DNA from: Aquabacterium sp. A7-Y
GTDB lineage: Bacteria; Pseudomonadota; Gammaproteobacteria; Burkholderiales; Burkholderiaceae_C
NCBI RefSeq assembly: GCF_026153205.1
Contig: NZ_JAPFBW010000018.1
Span: 1-64,000 of the forward strand
Length of the DNA stretch: 64,000 bases
Reading direction: 5' to 3'
Shown here: positions 44,378 to 58,180 of the stretch, one piece after another
How positions within the stretch are numbered: position 1 is the stretch's first letter
Layout of the letters: every line of letters begins with the position of its first letter
The notes under the pieces: generated by a model
Databases searched by the model: none
Told to the model about the DNA's origin: nothing
Seen by the model: the letters and a program-made list of their open reading frames with translations, nothing else
Translations under genes and position numbers: made by a program

Positions 44378-46528
44378 TCAGAGCGACTCGAGGAAGGACA
44401 GCAGCGCCTCCCGGTCTTCCTTCGGGTAGGCCTCGAAGCGCCGACGACTCGCGTCGGCTTCGCCGCCGTGCCACACGATGGCCTCGGTCAGCGTGCGAGC
44501 GCGGCCGTCGTGCAGGTAGCGCACCTTGTCGGCGCCCCCCTGCACGAATCGCAGCGAACCCAGGCCCCACAAGGGCGCCGTGCGCCACAGGCGGGGGCCG
44601 GCCTGGCCTTCGGCCAGCGTGTCGGCCAGGCCCGGGCCCATGTCGTGCAGCAGCAGGTTGGTGTAGGGCCGGATGGTCTGGTCGCGCAGCTCGGCAAACG
44701 GATGGGTCTTGCCGGTTTTCAGCTGTGGCGTGTGGCAGGCGGTGCACTGCGCCTGCGCGAACAGCTGGCTGCCACGCGCGATGCGCTCGGGGTTCACGTC
44801 ATGCTCGGGCGACACCCGGATGCCGGCCGGATAGCCGCTGCGCAGGCTGCGTTGTGCCGGCACGCCGATCAGCTGCAGGTACTGCGCGAGCCGCTGCAGC
44901 TCGGTCTCCGACACGCCGGCGCCGTCCGGGCGGCTGCGGCAGTCAGGCGCGCCCCGCTGGCAGCCGCGCGACGGAAACACCGGCGAAACGACCCCCATGT
45001 CCTTCACCAGGGCGTCGGCGGCCTGCTGGCGCAGGCTCGCTTTCGACGCCTTCCAGCCAAAGCGGCCCAGCCGGGTCTGGCCGGTTTCCGGGTCGGTCAC
45101 GAAGTTCGGCACCCCGCGCACCCCGTCGCCGTCGACGTCCTGCGGATCGGCCAGCGCCAGGACGCTCTCTTCGCTCAGGGCTTCCAGCAGACCCAGGCCG
45201 ATCACCTGCGGCGCCTGGCGCACCGAAAACATCGCCGGGACCGGTCCCTTGAAAGCGTAGACCGGCTTTTGCAGCTCGACCTTTTCGCCGTCAGGCAGGG
45301 TGCGCACCGTGCTCGTAGACGACTGCACGCTGACCCCGTAGTCCGCCGCACCGGCCGAGACGGCCCGCTGCTGCACGTTCCAGCCGTAAGTGGCGTCCGG
45401 CTGCGCTGCGCCGCCGGCGCCTGCCGCGGCCGTCAGGATGGACATCGTGTCGAGGCGCTGGCCGACCACCGGCGCCTGGCTCCGGCCGTTGGCGGTGTGG
45501 CAGGCGATGCAGCTCGCCTGGTTGTAGCGCGGCCCCAGCTGCCCGATGTGCGCGGTGAAGACCGGGTTGGTCTCCGGATGCTCGGAGTGCCGGCCGTCGG
45601 CGAAGGAGGTGTGGAACAGGCGGCGCCCCTCAACGAAACGCCGGGTGTTGCCGATGCCGATGTTGTTGGCCATCTGCTGGAACATCCGCATCGGCTCTTC
45701 GGAGTAGTTGTAGGAGACGCTCGCCTCGCCACCCAGCAGCGCCATGTCGGGCACCGGCTCGGAATCGAGGTTGGGCGCGATGCCGTACCACGGCCGCAGG
45801 CCGACACCCACCACATAGAGCTGCTCGAAGGAGTAGTAGCGCGAGCCGCCGCCGTCGATCGTCGCGCTGCCGTCCGGGTTGCGTTGCAGCCGGGGCGCGG
45901 GGGCCAGCTCGATCTTGTCGCCGATCTTGAGCGGGCTGTGCGGGTCGGTACGCCAGTTGGACTTGACCTCCATCCGGCAGTCCTCGCCGGGCTGGCCGGC
46001 GTGGCAGATCGGGCGGTTGCCTTCCTTCGGGTTGTTGAAACCGTAGTTCAGCGACCAGCCGAAGTCCCGCACCTCGGGGTTGTTGATGTTGCGGAACAAG
46101 CTGAAGGTGGTGCCGTCGAAGCTGCCGTCGTTGACACGCAGGCGGATCTCGATGCGCTGGCGGCCGGCCGGTACCTCGTCGCGGATCTCGAGGCCGAAGG
46201 TGCGGTTCTGGAAGTAGAAACTTGGGAAGGTCAGGTAACGACCCGGGCCAGTGTCCGGCGCGTCCCAGGGCTCACCGCGTTCCCGGGCATGCCGCTCGGT
46301 CGGCCGGGCCCCCATCAGCGTGACCAGCGTGCCGTCGGGCTCGCGGTACTGGATGGACTCGGTCAGCGGCGTGTCGGGCGCGTACAAGGGCACCCAGGGG
46401 GCCGCCGCCATGGCGGTTTCACTGCCGGCCTGCTCCTTGCCGCCGCCGCAGCCTGCCAGCACGAGGACGGACAAGGCCAGGCCCGCCGCCGACACCGGCC
46501 TCGAAAGGCCCCGGGTACTCCACGCCAT
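44378..46528 (-). CDS. Di-haem c-type lipoprotein oxidoreductase (DHOR/peroxidase-like family)
   Basis: A 716-residue exported protein. Signal peptide with lipobox LAGC, then a beta-rich N-terminal region. Two haem c sites, CIACH (Cys340-His344) and CTACH (Cys595-His599), sit in domains related to MauG/cytochrome c peroxidase but in the order typical of the DUF1111/thiol-oxidoreductase family, with NGRSQAPVVGQRLD and RTAPLWGLGSLRFVQ after each site. ATG 46528 follows GGAGGAG. Relatives take part in oxidative steps in the periplasm, sometimes with iron uptake or peroxide removal. No imelysin-type iron partner is next to it. Confidence 0.85.
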   Translation of the reverse strand: MAWSTRGLSRPVSAAGLALSVLVLAGCGGGKEQAGSETAMAAAPWVPLYAPDTPLTESIQYREPDGTLVTLMGARPTERHARERGEPWDAPDTGPGRYLTFPSFYFQNRTFGLEIRDEVPAGRQRIEIRLRVNDGSFDGTTFSLFRNINNPEVRDFGWSLNYGFNNPKEGNRPICHAGQPGEDCRMEVKSNWRTDPHSPLKIGDKIELAPAPRLQRNPDGSATIDGGGSRYYSFEQLYVVGVGLRPWYGIAPNLDSEPVPDMALLGGEASVSYNYSEEPMRMFQQMANNIGIGNTRRFVEGRRLFHTSFADGRHSEHPETNPVFTAHIGQLGPRYNQASCIACHTANGRSQAPVVGQRLDTMSILTAAAGAGGAAQPDATYGWNVQQRAVSAGAADYGVSVQSSTSTVRTLPDGEKVELQKPVYAFKGPVPAMFSVRQAPQVIGLGLLEALSEESVLALADPQDVDGDGVRGVPNFVTDPETGQTRLGRFGWKASKASLRQQAADALVKDMGVVSPVFPSRGCQRGAPDCRSRPDGAGVSETELQRLAQYLQLIGVPAQRSLRSGYPAGIRVSPEHDVNPERIARGSQLFAQAQCTACHTPQLKTGKTHPFAELRDQTIRPYTNLLLHDMGPGLADTLAEGQAGPRLWRTAPLWGLGSLRFVQGGADKVRYLHDGRARTLTEAIVWHGGEADASRRRFEAYPKEDREALLSFLESL

Positions 46529-46635
46529 CGATCGCTCCTCCAAGATGAGTCTCGCGGTTCTGTCTCGCATATGGAACCGCTTCCAATCTTGTCGGCGCCC
46601 GGGACTGGCTGCCGTCACGAAGTGTGTTCTCAATC

Positions 46636-46677
46636 TTGAAAACAACAACGCCCGCGAGGCGCGGGGCCTGCGGGCGT
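46636..46677 (-). terminator. Intrinsic terminator of the ATP synthase operon
   Basis: Reading the minus strand, an 8-bp GC stem (46670-46677 with 46648-46655, ACGCCCGC/GCGGGCGT) encloses a GC-rich loop and is followed by a T-rich tract (TTGTTGTTTT, 46647-46638). It lies about 50 bases after the atpC stop. Confidence 0.8.
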
Positions 46678-46729
46678 CGGATCTCTTCAGCCGCCGGTGG
46701 GTCGACCGCCGGCCTAGCGAGCAAGCTTT

Positions 46730-47146
46730 TTACTTGCCGCGAAATTTGCGCAGCGCAGCGATCTGCGCGGCCATCGCGGCGAACTCGCTCTGGGCCTTCG
46801 CGAAGTCGATGTCGCTCTTCGCGTTTTTCATCGCTTCTTCGGCCAGCCGCTTGGCCTCGGTCGCCTTGGCTTCGTCCAGGTCCTTGCCGCGGATGGCGGT
46901 GTCGGCCAGCACGGTCACGGCATTCGGCTGCACCTCGAGGATGCCACCGGCCACGAACACGAACTCTTCCTCGCCGTTGTCGGCGCGCTCGATGCGCACG
47001 GCACCGGGGCGGATGCGCGTGATCAGCGGCGTGTGCTGCGGCAGGATGCCCAGCTCGCCGGCTTCACCGGGCAGCGCGACGAACTTCGCCTGGCCGGAGA
47101 AGATGGACTCCTCCGCGGAAACGACGTCGACTTGTATGGTTGCCAT
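46730..47146 (-). CDS. atpC: ATP synthase epsilon subunit
   Basis: A 138-residue subunit of the F1 central stalk that regulates rotation. The N-terminal beta sandwich shows [40 protein letters not shown], and the C-terminal two helices (residues ~88-135) end [10 protein letters not shown]. It is the last gene of the operon, 78 bases after atpD. AGAAGGA precedes the start. Confidence 0.95.
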   Translation of the reverse strand: MATIQVDVVSAEESIFSGQAKFVALPGEAGELGILPQHTPLITRIRPGAVRIERADNGEEEFVFVAGGILEVQPNAVTVLADTAIRGKDLDEAKATEAKRLAEEAMKNAKSDIDFAKAQSEFAAMAAQIAALRKFRGK

Positions 47147-47224
47147 AGTCCTTCTCTCCACAGCGCGGAAAACGGTGCAGGAGGCGAGCAGCCGGCCCCC
47201 GCACGCGGGGGCCGAGCGCGCCGC

Positions 47225-48619
<1,395 letters not shown>

Positions 48620-48654
48620 TCAATATTCGTTGGATGCCTTCAGGCCTCGCGCCG

Positions 48655-49524
48655 TCAGACGGCCGCCGCCCCGCTGACGATCTCCGACAGTTCCTTGGTG
48701 ATCGCGGCCTGCCGGGTCTTGTTGTAGACCAGCTTGAGCTCGGCGATCAGGTTGCCGGCGTTGTCGGTCGCGGCCTTCATCGCGACCATGCGCGCCGACT
48801 GCTCGGACGCCATGTTCTCGGCCACCGCCTGGTACACCAGCGCCTCGATGTAGCGCTTCAGCAGCTCGTCGAGCACGCTTTGCGCATCGGGTTCGTAGAT
48901 GTAGTCCCAGGCATGCTGGGTCTTGTCGGCCTGCATAGACTCGGCCGACAGCGGCAGCAGCTGCTGCACCACCGGCTCCTGCTTCATCGTGTTGATGAAG
49001 CGGGTGTAGCAGAGATAGACCGCGTCCAGCTTGCCCTCGGCGTACTGGTCGATGAGCGTCTTGACCGGGCCGATCAGGCGCTCCAGGTGCGGCTGGTCGC
49101 CCAGCTGCGTGACCTGGGCCACCACCTTCGCGCCGATGCGGCTCATGAAACCCGCGCCCTTGCTGCCGATGGTCACCGTCTGTGCCTTCAGGCCCTGGGA
49201 TTCCAGTTCCTTGAGCTTGGCGGTGGTGGCGCGCAGGATGTTGGTGTTCAGGCCGCCGCACAGGCCCTTGTCGGTCGTGACGAGGATCACGCCGACCTGG
49301 CCGGTGCCGCTGTTCTGCTGCAGAAACGCGGGCACGTACTCAGGGTTGGCCTGCGCCAGGTTGGCCGTGATCGTGCGCACCTTCTCGGCATAGGGCCGGG
49401 CCGAACGCATCCGCTCCTGCGCCTTGCGCATCTTGGACGCGGCCACCATCTCCATGGCCTTGGTGATCTTCTTGGTGTTCTCCACCGATTTGATCTTGCC
49501 GCGTATTTCCTTGCCTGCCGCCAT
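48655..49524 (-). CDS. atpG: ATP synthase gamma subunit
   Basis: A 289-residue rotor subunit of F1. The N-terminal helix ([20 protein letters not shown]) and the C-terminal helix ([20 protein letters not shown]) form the coiled coil inside the alpha3-beta3 ring; [14 protein letters not shown] is the conserved Rossmann-like middle. Start has AAGGAG. 24 bases separate it from atpA. Confidence 0.97.
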   Translation of the reverse strand: MAAGKEIRGKIKSVENTKKITKAMEMVAASKMRKAQERMRSARPYAEKVRTITANLAQANPEYVPAFLQQNSGTGQVGVILVTTDKGLCGGLNTNILRATTAKLKELESQGLKAQTVTIGSKGAGFMSRIGAKVVAQVTQLGDQPHLERLIGPVKTLIDQYAEGKLDAVYLCYTRFINTMKQEPVVQQLLPLSAESMQADKTQHAWDYIYEPDAQSVLDELLKRYIEALVYQAVAENMASEQSARMVAMKAATDNAGNLIAELKLVYNKTRQAAITKELSEIVSGAAAV

Positions 49525-49548
49525 GACGGAACTCCTTGTTCTGTGAGA

Positions 49549-51087
<1,539 letters not shown>

Positions 51088-51189
51088 TGCATTCTCCCAG
51101 TCTTGTCCGGACCCGGGTGGTAGCCACCCGGAGCCTGAACTTGGCTGCCCCGGACTCGCGCCCGGCTGTTCATCGAAGCTGCGCGGATC

Positions 51190-51723
51190 TCAGGCGATCA
51201 GCGCGGCCTTCATGCGTTCCAAGCGGGCCTTGACGGAGGTGTCCAGCACCTCGTCGCCAACCACCACGCGCACGCCGCCGATCAGTTCGGGCTGAACCTC
51301 GACCGTGGGCAGCAGCTTGCGGCCGAAGCGCTTCTCCAGCGTGCCGACCAGATCGGCGAGCTGGGCGTCGGTGACCGGGAAAGCGCTGTACACCGTGGCG
51401 TCGGTCGCTCCTTCGCTCGCGTGCTTGAGGGCGCGGAACTGGGTGGCGATCTCGGGCATGGCACTCAGGCGCCGGTTGTCGATCAGCGTCGCAATCAGGT
51501 TGCGGGCGCCTTCGGACAAGGAGCCGCCAGCCACCGACGTCACGACGTCGAAGACCTGCGAGCGCGGCACCCGGGGGTTGTCCGCAAGCTCGCGGAGCTG
51601 CGGGTTGGCGACCACGGCTGCCAAGGTGTCGACCTCGGCAGCCCACTGGTTCAAGTCACCTTTGCGGGCCACTTCGAAAAGTGCCTCCGCATAGGGACGC
51701 GCGATGGTTGCGAGCTCAGCCAT
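51190..51723 (-). CDS. atpH: ATP synthase delta subunit
   Basis: A 177-residue subunit that links F1 to the peripheral stalk. The N-terminal six-helix domain begins [17 protein letters not shown], and the C-terminal part has the [25 protein letters not shown] motif. ATG 51723 lies 2 bases after the atpF stop, so it depends on coupling to atpF; no separate ribosome site is strong. Confidence 0.95.
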   Translation of the reverse strand: MAELATIARPYAEALFEVARKGDLNQWAAEVDTLAAVVANPQLRELADNPRVPRSQVFDVVTSVAGGSLSEGARNLIATLIDNRRLSAMPEIATQFRALKHASEGATDATVYSAFPVTDAQLADLVGTLEKRFGRKLLPTVEVQPELIGGVRVVVGDEVLDTSVKARLERMKAALIA

Positions 51724-51725
51724 GA

Positions 51726-52196
51726 TCAAAGCTCGGTTTTCAGCCGGGTCAGCAACTCGGCGTGGACGCCGGCGTTGACTTCCCGTTGAAGGATCTGCTC
51801 GGCGCCCTTGACCGCCAGGGCGGCCACTTGCGCGCGCAGCGCTTCACGCGCGGCGATCACCTGCTGATCAGCCTCGGCACGGGCGTTGGCGATGATCTTG
51901 GCAGCTTCGAGTTCGGCCTTTTTCTTGGCCTCCTCGACGATGGCGTGAGCCCGCTTTTCGGCGTCCCCGAGGCGTTGCGTGGCCTCTTGGTTGGTTTGGG
52001 CGAGCTGCGCCTCGACACGCTTGTTGGCGTCGGCAAGGTCGGCCTTGGCCTTGTCGGCCGCAGCCAGCCCGTCCGCGATCTTCCGGGCGCGCTCATCCAG
52101 CGACTTCGTGATCGGCGGCCACACGAATTTCATCGTGAACCACACCAGGATCCCGAAGACCACCATCTGCGCCCAAAGGGTAGCGTTCAGATTCAC
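51726..52196 (-). CDS. atpF: ATP synthase b subunit
   Basis: A 156-residue peripheral-stalk subunit: one membrane helix (residues ~5-25, [19 protein letters not shown]) followed by a long charged coiled coil ([26 protein letters not shown] and onward). The start codon is GTG, with AAAGG about 8 bases upstream. Confidence 0.95.
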   Translation of the reverse strand: MNLNATLWAQMVVFGILVWFTMKFVWPPITKSLDERARKIADGLAAADKAKADLADANKRVEAQLAQTNQEATQRLGDAEKRAHAIVEEAKKKAELEAAKIIANARAEADQQVIAAREALRAQVAALAVKGAEQILQREVNAGVHAELLTRLKTEL

Positions 52197-52245
52197 GGCT
52201 CGGACCTTTCTCGGTTACAGGATTGAAGACTGCGAGAAAAGCCGA

Positions 52246-53432
<1,187 letters not shown>

Positions 53433-53456
53433 CTCTCTTCTTTCGAACGGTTGTCT

Positions 53457-54017
53457 TTAAGACGTCTTTTTCACCCGGCGCTGCCACAGCAGCGCCAGCC
53501 AACTTGCCTTCATGCACACGATCATCGTGACCAGCAGGGCCGGCCAGTGCAGATCAGGCACGATCTTCGGGGCGGCCACCAACATGACCACCGCCACAAA
53601 AATCTTCACGAACTCCCAGAGCAAAAAACCCAGCACCGCGGTGCCAGGGCTCGCTCCGGACAGCCCCCGGGTCATGCCACGCGCCATCAAGGCGCCCGGC
53701 AGGACGGTCGCGGCGGCGCCGTACAGCGCTGACCCGCCCACAGCGGTCCGCGTCGTCGCGACCCACCACAGGAGGGTCACCAACACGCCGACCACGGCTT
53801 GGGTTCCCACCACACGCCAAGGCGACAACAGTGGGCGCCCGGCTCTCAGGGCCTCGGCCTCTTCACGAGACAGGGGCTTGAAAGCCTGATCCTCGTCCGC
53901 ACCTGTGTCCGTGTCCTCGAAACCGGGTCCGCCGGATCGGCGGGTCCGCGTTTCGTTCGCCTGTGAAATGGGCGCCGGTGGCAGGCCTTGTTTGCCTGCG
54001 GTCTGCTCTGGTGTCAC
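53457..54017 (-). CDS. atpI: ATP synthase I-like assembly protein
   Basis: A 186-residue inner-membrane protein at the head of the operon. After a hydrophilic N-terminus of about 65 residues there are four hydrophobic helices (VVGTQAVVGVLVTLLWWV, ALYGAAATVLPGALMARGM, GTAVLGFLLWEFVKIFVAVVML, LLVTMIVCMKASWLALLW). AtpI helps assemble the c-ring and may carry magnesium. The start codon is GTG. The hydrophilic extension is longer than in enteric AtpI. Confidence 0.88.
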   Translation of the reverse strand: MTPEQTAGKQGLPPAPISQANETRTRRSGGPGFEDTDTGADEDQAFKPLSREEAEALRAGRPLLSPWRVVGTQAVVGVLVTLLWWVATTRTAVGGSALYGAAATVLPGALMARGMTRGLSGASPGTAVLGFLLWEFVKIFVAVVMLVAAPKIVPDLHWPALLVTMIVCMKASWLALLWQRRVKKTS

Positions 54018-54055
54018 GGCGTTCGGTTACAAACTGGTTGCGGCAAATCCGCGGA

Positions 54056-54085
54056 ATTATACGTGGAAACCCCTGCTTCTCTCAC
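54056..54085 (-). promoter_or_regulatory. Candidate ATP synthase operon promoter
   Basis: On the minus strand a perfect TATAAT (54061-54056) is preceded, at 18-bp spacing, by GTGAGA (54085-54080; 4 of 6 matches to TTGACA). The -10 lies 38 bases before the GTG start of atpI. It is the only sigma-70-like pair in the 340-base gap to the divergent gene. Confidence 0.6.
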
Positions 54086-54354
54086 CACCCCCCGCCAAGA
54101 CGCCCCGACGTGGTGCCCGGCACACACCGCTTGACCCCTGCGACCCATCTCGCTGCAGCCCGCCTGCTGCCCCGATCTTGCGCATCTGCGCTGCCTTCGT
54201 GCAGCGGGGTCACGGGCTGGCCCCACTTCCCTGACAGCCGATCGACAGCGGGTATCTCCCGGGGTACGGATTGTTCACGTCGGCACACGATGCAATGCGC
54301 AAGCACAGTCGGTGACAGACGGAAAATTCCCCAGCCGCTCCATGACATGAGACG

Positions 54355-54894
54355 ATGCGCGCCATGACGTCGATGAAGGAATTGCTGTCGCGTCGCCTCA
54401 GGAACCAACTGCCCCGGCGACACGACCTGGCCAACAACCGCTGGCTGCGGCCGATTGCCGAGCATGTGATGGCCCCCGAGCTGTGGCGCATGCGCGGCGA
54501 GACCGTGGCGCGTGGCGTTGCGGTCGGCATGTTCTGGGCCTTCATCGTGCCCATCGCGCAGATCATCTTCGCCACGGTTCATTGCGTCTGGTGGCGCGCC
54601 AACATCCCGGTGGCCGCGGCCATCACCTTCATCACCAACCCGCTGACCGTGGGCGGTTGGTTGTGGCTGGCCTACCAGGTGGGCAGCCTGGTGGTGCAGG
54701 CGCCCCCGCCCCAGCTGCCGGCCGACGGCGCTGGCCTGCTGGTCTGGGTGCAGTCGGTCGGACTGCCGGCGCTGGTGGGCATGGGCTTGTTCGCGACCGT
54801 GGGCGCCGGCACCGGATATGTCGGCGTCAAGCTGGTGTGGCGCCTGCGCCTGGCGCTCCGCCTGCGGGCGCGGGCACGCCAGCGCGGCCGTTGA
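54355..54894 (+). CDS. DUF2062 membrane protein
   Basis: A 179-residue inner-membrane protein: a basic N-terminus (SRRLRNQLPRRHDLANNRWL), the DUF2062 region LWRMRGETVARGVAVGMFWAFIVPIAQI, AAITFITNPLTVGGWLWLAYQVG with its Asn-Pro helix break, and a last helix before an Arg-rich end. Family members are of unknown function, sometimes fused to glycosyltransferases. ATG at 54355 and 54364 are both possible; neither has a good ribosome site. It is divergent from atpI. Confidence 0.75.
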   Translation: MRAMTSMKELLSRRLRNQLPRRHDLANNRWLRPIAEHVMAPELWRMRGETVARGVAVGMFWAFIVPIAQIIFATVHCVWWRANIPVAAAITFITNPLTVGGWLWLAYQVGSLVVQAPPPQLPADGAGLLVWVQSVGLPALVGMGLFATVGAGTGYVGVKLVWRLRLALRLRARARQRGR

Positions 54895-54909
54895 GGCCCT
54901 GCCTGCGCA

Positions 54910-55818
54910 TCAACCGAGATAGAGCTGTGCCGGCAGGCCCGGCACCTCCACCCGCAACTGCAGCACGCAGCCTGCCAGCGGCTGCGCAGCCAGTTCGTCC
55001 GCCGGCCGCTTCTCCCGCGAGGTGGTCAGGTAGAGCGTCTTCAGGTCCGCCCCTCCGAAGGCCGGCATCGTCGGGCAGCGCACCGGCAGCGTGACCTCGC
55101 GCAGCACCTCACCCGCGGGCGAGAGCTGCAGCAGGCGCGAGCCCTCGAACATCGCCACCCAGTAGTTGCCCTCCACATCCACGGCCCCGCCGTCGGGGCG
55201 GCCGCCGTAGCTGTCGAGCGGCTGCCCCTCGCGCTTGAGCTCGAAGCTCTTGAAAACACGCCGCCCGCTCGCCTCGCCGGTCGCCACGTCGAAGTCGAGC
55301 GCGAAGATGGTGTGGCTGGTGGTGTCGCTCCAGTACATGCGCCGGCCGTCCGGGCTCCAGGCCAGACCGTTCGAGACCGTCACGCCCTCGCCCTGCCGGG
55401 TCAGCCGGCGTTCGGCATCGAGCCGGTAAAGCGCCGCCAGCGGCGGCTTGCGCGGCTCGTAGATGGTGCCGATCCACCAGCGCCCCGCCGGGTCGACCTT
55501 GCCGTCGTTGAAGCGTTCCTGTGCCGGATCGTAGGGTGCCTCGGCCAGGCGCTCCCGCTGGCCCGTGCGCGGATCGAAACACCACAGGCCGTCGCGCATC
55601 GCGAGCACCAGCCGGCCCGAGGCGGTCGCAGCGCAGCAGCTGACGTCGGTCTCGAAGGCCCAGCTGTCCAGCGAGCGCGTCGCCGGGTCGAAACGATGCA
55701 GCTTGTGGCCGGCGATGTCGCAGTAGTAGAGGGCCTGTTCCAGCGGGTGCCACATCGGCGCCTCGCCCAGCAATGCCGCCTGGTCGACGGCCACCGTCAC
55801 GTCGTAAAGGCCGGACAT
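54910..55818 (-). CDS. SMP-30/gluconolactonase-family sugar lactonase
   Basis: A 302-residue six-bladed beta-propeller that hydrolyses aldonolactones. Metal ligands are Glu19 (LGEAPMWHP), Asn150 (VSNGLAWSPDG) and Asp209 (GRPDGGAVD), with Asn104 in FNDGKVDPAGR. The gene overlaps the upstream aldose epimerase (TGATG), so it is translationally coupled. Sugar epimerisation followed by lactone hydrolysis is a consistent pair, as in oxidative L-arabinose, galactose or glucose routes; the exact sugar cannot be read from the sequence. Confidence 0.88.
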   Translation of the reverse strand: MSGLYDVTVAVDQAALLGEAPMWHPLEQALYYCDIAGHKLHRFDPATRSLDSWAFETDVSCCAATASGRLVLAMRDGLWCFDPRTGQRERLAEAPYDPAQERFNDGKVDPAGRWWIGTIYEPRKPPLAALYRLDAERRLTRQGEGVTVSNGLAWSPDGRRMYWSDTTSHTIFALDFDVATGEASGRRVFKSFELKREGQPLDSYGGRPDGGAVDVEGNYWVAMFEGSRLLQLSPAGEVLREVTLPVRCPTMPAFGGADLKTLYLTTSREKRPADELAAQPLAGCVLQLRVEVPGLPAQLYLG

Positions 55819-56678
55819 CAGCGCGCCTCCCGGATCTGCAGCCTCATCCAGCCGCTCGTGCTGGCGCCAGGCGCCAGCGTGATGAGCCCGTGGGCGGCCG
55901 GGTCGGCCATGTTGATCGCGTTGTTGGCGTGGCTGACCGGCTCGACCGCGAAGAAGTCGAACTGGGGCGGGGTGTACACCACCAGGTAGGGCAGCGAGGA
56001 CGTCAGCAGCAGCGAGACCTTCTCGTCGCGGATGGCGGCGCTGCCTTGCCAGCCGACAAAGCAGTTGTCGAAGTCCAGGTGGGCCATGTCGGCGTCGATG
56101 CCGTTCTGCTTCACCAGGCGGGACGGCAGCAAGGTCTCGTCGGCCTCCCAGCGGCCCGACAGCTCGGCATGCAGCCGGCTGCGCTGGCGCTTCGGGAAGT
56201 GCGGATGCCAGCCCAGCCCGACCGGCGCCGGCGTGTCGGCCCGGTTGGTCACCGTCATCTCCAGGCTCAGGCCTTCCGCATCCAGGCGCACCTGTTGCGT
56301 GGCATCGAAGGCGAACGGCCAGTCGGCGTCGGGCGCATGCCGCAGGTGCAGCACGACCGACGTCTCGCTGCGCTCGCCGACGGACCAGGGACGCAGGAAA
56401 CCGACCCCGTGCAGCGAATGCGGCGAAGGCCCAAAGTTGGGCCGCGTGCCGCGCGGCTGGCCGTCCCAGACGAAACGGCAGTCGGCGATGCGGTTGGAGT
56501 AAGGCACCAGCGGAAAGCTGCCGGCCTGGCGCGGGTGCGTCATCGCGGCACCCTCCACGCTGCGCAGCACCGGCGTGTCGCCGTGCCAGAAGCCGGCGAT
56601 CGCGCCGCCCAGGTCCGGACGCAGCGCCAGCCGCAAGGCCGCGGCGCGCAACTCCAGCGTTTGAGGATCAGGGGTCAT
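55818..56678 (-). CDS. Aldose 1-epimerase
   Basis: A 286-residue beta-sandwich enzyme interconverting alpha and beta anomers. Key residues: His in SPHSLHGVGFLRPW, His in GLGWHPHFPK, and catalytic Glu in FFAVEPVSHANNA; PLVPYSNRI is the conserved early motif. GGAG is about 6 bases before ATG 56678. The stop overlaps the start of the lactonase gene, supporting a sugar operon without a visible transporter or dehydrogenase in this window. Confidence 0.85.
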   Translation of the reverse strand: MTPDPQTLELRAAALRLALRPDLGGAIAGFWHGDTPVLRSVEGAAMTHPRQAGSFPLVPYSNRIADCRFVWDGQPRGTRPNFGPSPHSLHGVGFLRPWSVGERSETSVVLHLRHAPDADWPFAFDATQQVRLDAEGLSLEMTVTNRADTPAPVGLGWHPHFPKRQRSRLHAELSGRWEADETLLPSRLVKQNGIDADMAHLDFDNCFVGWQGSAAIRDEKVSLLLTSSLPYLVVYTPPQFDFFAVEPVSHANNAINMADPAAHGLITLAPGASTSGWMRLQIREAR

Positions 56679-56799
56679 GGTGGCTCCAGTGGCGAGCTTC
56701 CCGTGCCCGGGGTCGGGACTTGGGCCAAGCCGCCACGCATCAGTCGAACAGCCTGTCATGCTAAGCCGGTACCAGGCTGTAACCGGTGCGGTGCCGGCT

Positions 56800-57291
56800 T
56801 CAGTCGAGCTCGGCTTTCAGGTAGTGGGCCCCGGGGAGCGGGTTGAAGTAGTAGGGCGGGATTTCTTCGAAACCGAGGGTGGTGTAGAGGGTGCGGGCCG
56901 CCTCCATTTCGTCCAGCGTGTCCAGCAGCATGACGGAGTAGCCGCAGCGGCGCGCGTCGTCGATCAGCGCCTGTGCGACGGTGCGACCCAGCCCGAAGCG
57001 GCGGAAGGGCTTGCGCACATAGAGGCGGCGCATCTCGCAGGCATTGGCGTAGTCGACGTCTGCCATCGGCCGAAAGGCGCCGCAGCCGGCCAGCTGCGCG
57101 TCGACGAAGGCCAGCAGCAGCTGGCCGCCCGGCGCCGCGTATTCACCGGGCAGCGTTTGCAGCTCGGTGTCGAAGCCCTGGAAGCCGAGGTCGACGCCGA
57201 GCGAGTCGGCATACTCCTTGAACATCTCGCGGGCCGCGTCCAGCAGTTCCGGCTGGTCGGGGACGACAAGGCGTATCTCTGGCGATTGCAT
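56800..57291 (-). CDS. GNAT-family N-acetyltransferase
   Basis: A 163-residue acetyl-CoA-dependent transferase. The core is intact: VDAQLAGCGAFRP (beta 2-3), CEMRRLYVRKPFRRFGLGRTVAQALIDDA with the pyrophosphate-binding RRFGLG loop, and YSVMLLDTLDEMEAARTLYTTLGFEEIPPYYFNP near the C-terminus. The closing motif recalls small-molecule or amino-acid acetyltransferases, but the acceptor is unknown. Single gene, minus strand, between the sugar genes and the cytochrome genes. Confidence 0.85.
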   Translation of the reverse strand: MQSPEIRLVVPDQPELLDAAREMFKEYADSLGVDLGFQGFDTELQTLPGEYAAPGGQLLLAFVDAQLAGCGAFRPMADVDYANACEMRRLYVRKPFRRFGLGRTVAQALIDDARRCGYSVMLLDTLDEMEAARTLYTTLGFEEIPPYYFNPLPGAHYLKAELD

Positions 57292-57351
57292 CGAGCGATC
57301 AGGCGGTCGGCGAGGAGAAAAATGGACGGGCAGCCAGCGGTTCGGCGCAGT

Positions 57352-58011
57352 CTAACTCCCGAGCTGCACCAGCGCGCCCACCGCCACCGCCCCGACTGTG
57401 AAGACCGCCAGGGCCAGCCAGCGGGTGGCGGCGCTGTCGCGTGACGCTGGCGCATCGACCGCCAGTTCCTTGTCGCCGGCGATCATGGGCCGCACCAGGC
57501 TCTGCTTGAGGACCCAGGTGTACCAGGCGATCGCGCACAGGTGCAGCACCACCAGCGAAATGATCAGCGGTTCTCCGATGACCCGGTGGTACCAGGTCAG
57601 CCGCAGGCTCAGTTCGGTGGACACCAGCGGTGCGAGCGGTCCCAGGTTGGCGATCTCGTCGTCCGCGAAGAGGCCGGTGCCTACCTGGGCGGCGAGCGCG
57701 AGCAGGAGCGCGAACACCGACAGGCTGCCCAGCGGCGTGTGGCCGACCCGGTGCAGCAGCGGCGAACGGCCGCGCAGATGCGCCAGCAGGCTGGACGGCG
57801 CGAACAAAAAGCTGGCAAAGCGCGACCAGTAGCCGCCGATGCAGCCCCAGACGAGGCGGAACAGCAGCAGCGTCAACACCAGGTAGCCGAGGCGGAAATG
57901 CCAGATCATGGCGTTGCCGCCAACCTGTGCGGTGAGCAGGCTGCCGGTCACTGCGGCGGTCAGCACCCAATGGAACAGCCGGGTCGGCAAGTCCCAAACA
58001 CGGATCTTCAT
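57352..58011 (-). CDS. B-type cytochrome (b561/Ni-Fe hydrogenase cytochrome b family)
   Basis: A 219-residue inner-membrane haem b protein with four or five helices. Haem-ligating histidines are likely in PTRLFHWVLTAAV, MIWHFRLGYLVL, TWYHRVIGEPLIISLVVLHLCAIAWYT. The signature RVWDLPTRLFHW is typical of this small cytochrome b family. It is divergent from a cytochrome c' gene, with 169 bases between. The two often occur together and probably pass electrons from quinol to the periplasmic cytochrome. Confidence 0.88.
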   Translation of the reverse strand: MKIRVWDLPTRLFHWVLTAAVTGSLLTAQVGGNAMIWHFRLGYLVLTLLLFRLVWGCIGGYWSRFASFLFAPSSLLAHLRGRSPLLHRVGHTPLGSLSVFALLLALAAQVGTGLFADDEIANLGPLAPLVSTELSLRLTWYHRVIGEPLIISLVVLHLCAIAWYTWVLKQSLVRPMIAGDKELAVDAPASRDSAATRWLALAVFTVGAVAVGALVQLGS

Positions 58012-58180
58012 GGTCTTTCCTGCCCCGGACGGTCTCGACCCGGTGGTTTTACTGCGCCACGGCCGGCGGGCGCAAGCGCAGAAGTGAGGTCGCGCCCCCG
58101 GCCCGCGCTCCTTACACTGTGCGACGGCCGCGCCTCGCCAGGCAGGCCGCCCTCGCCCCCCACTTGCGCAGGAGCCTCCG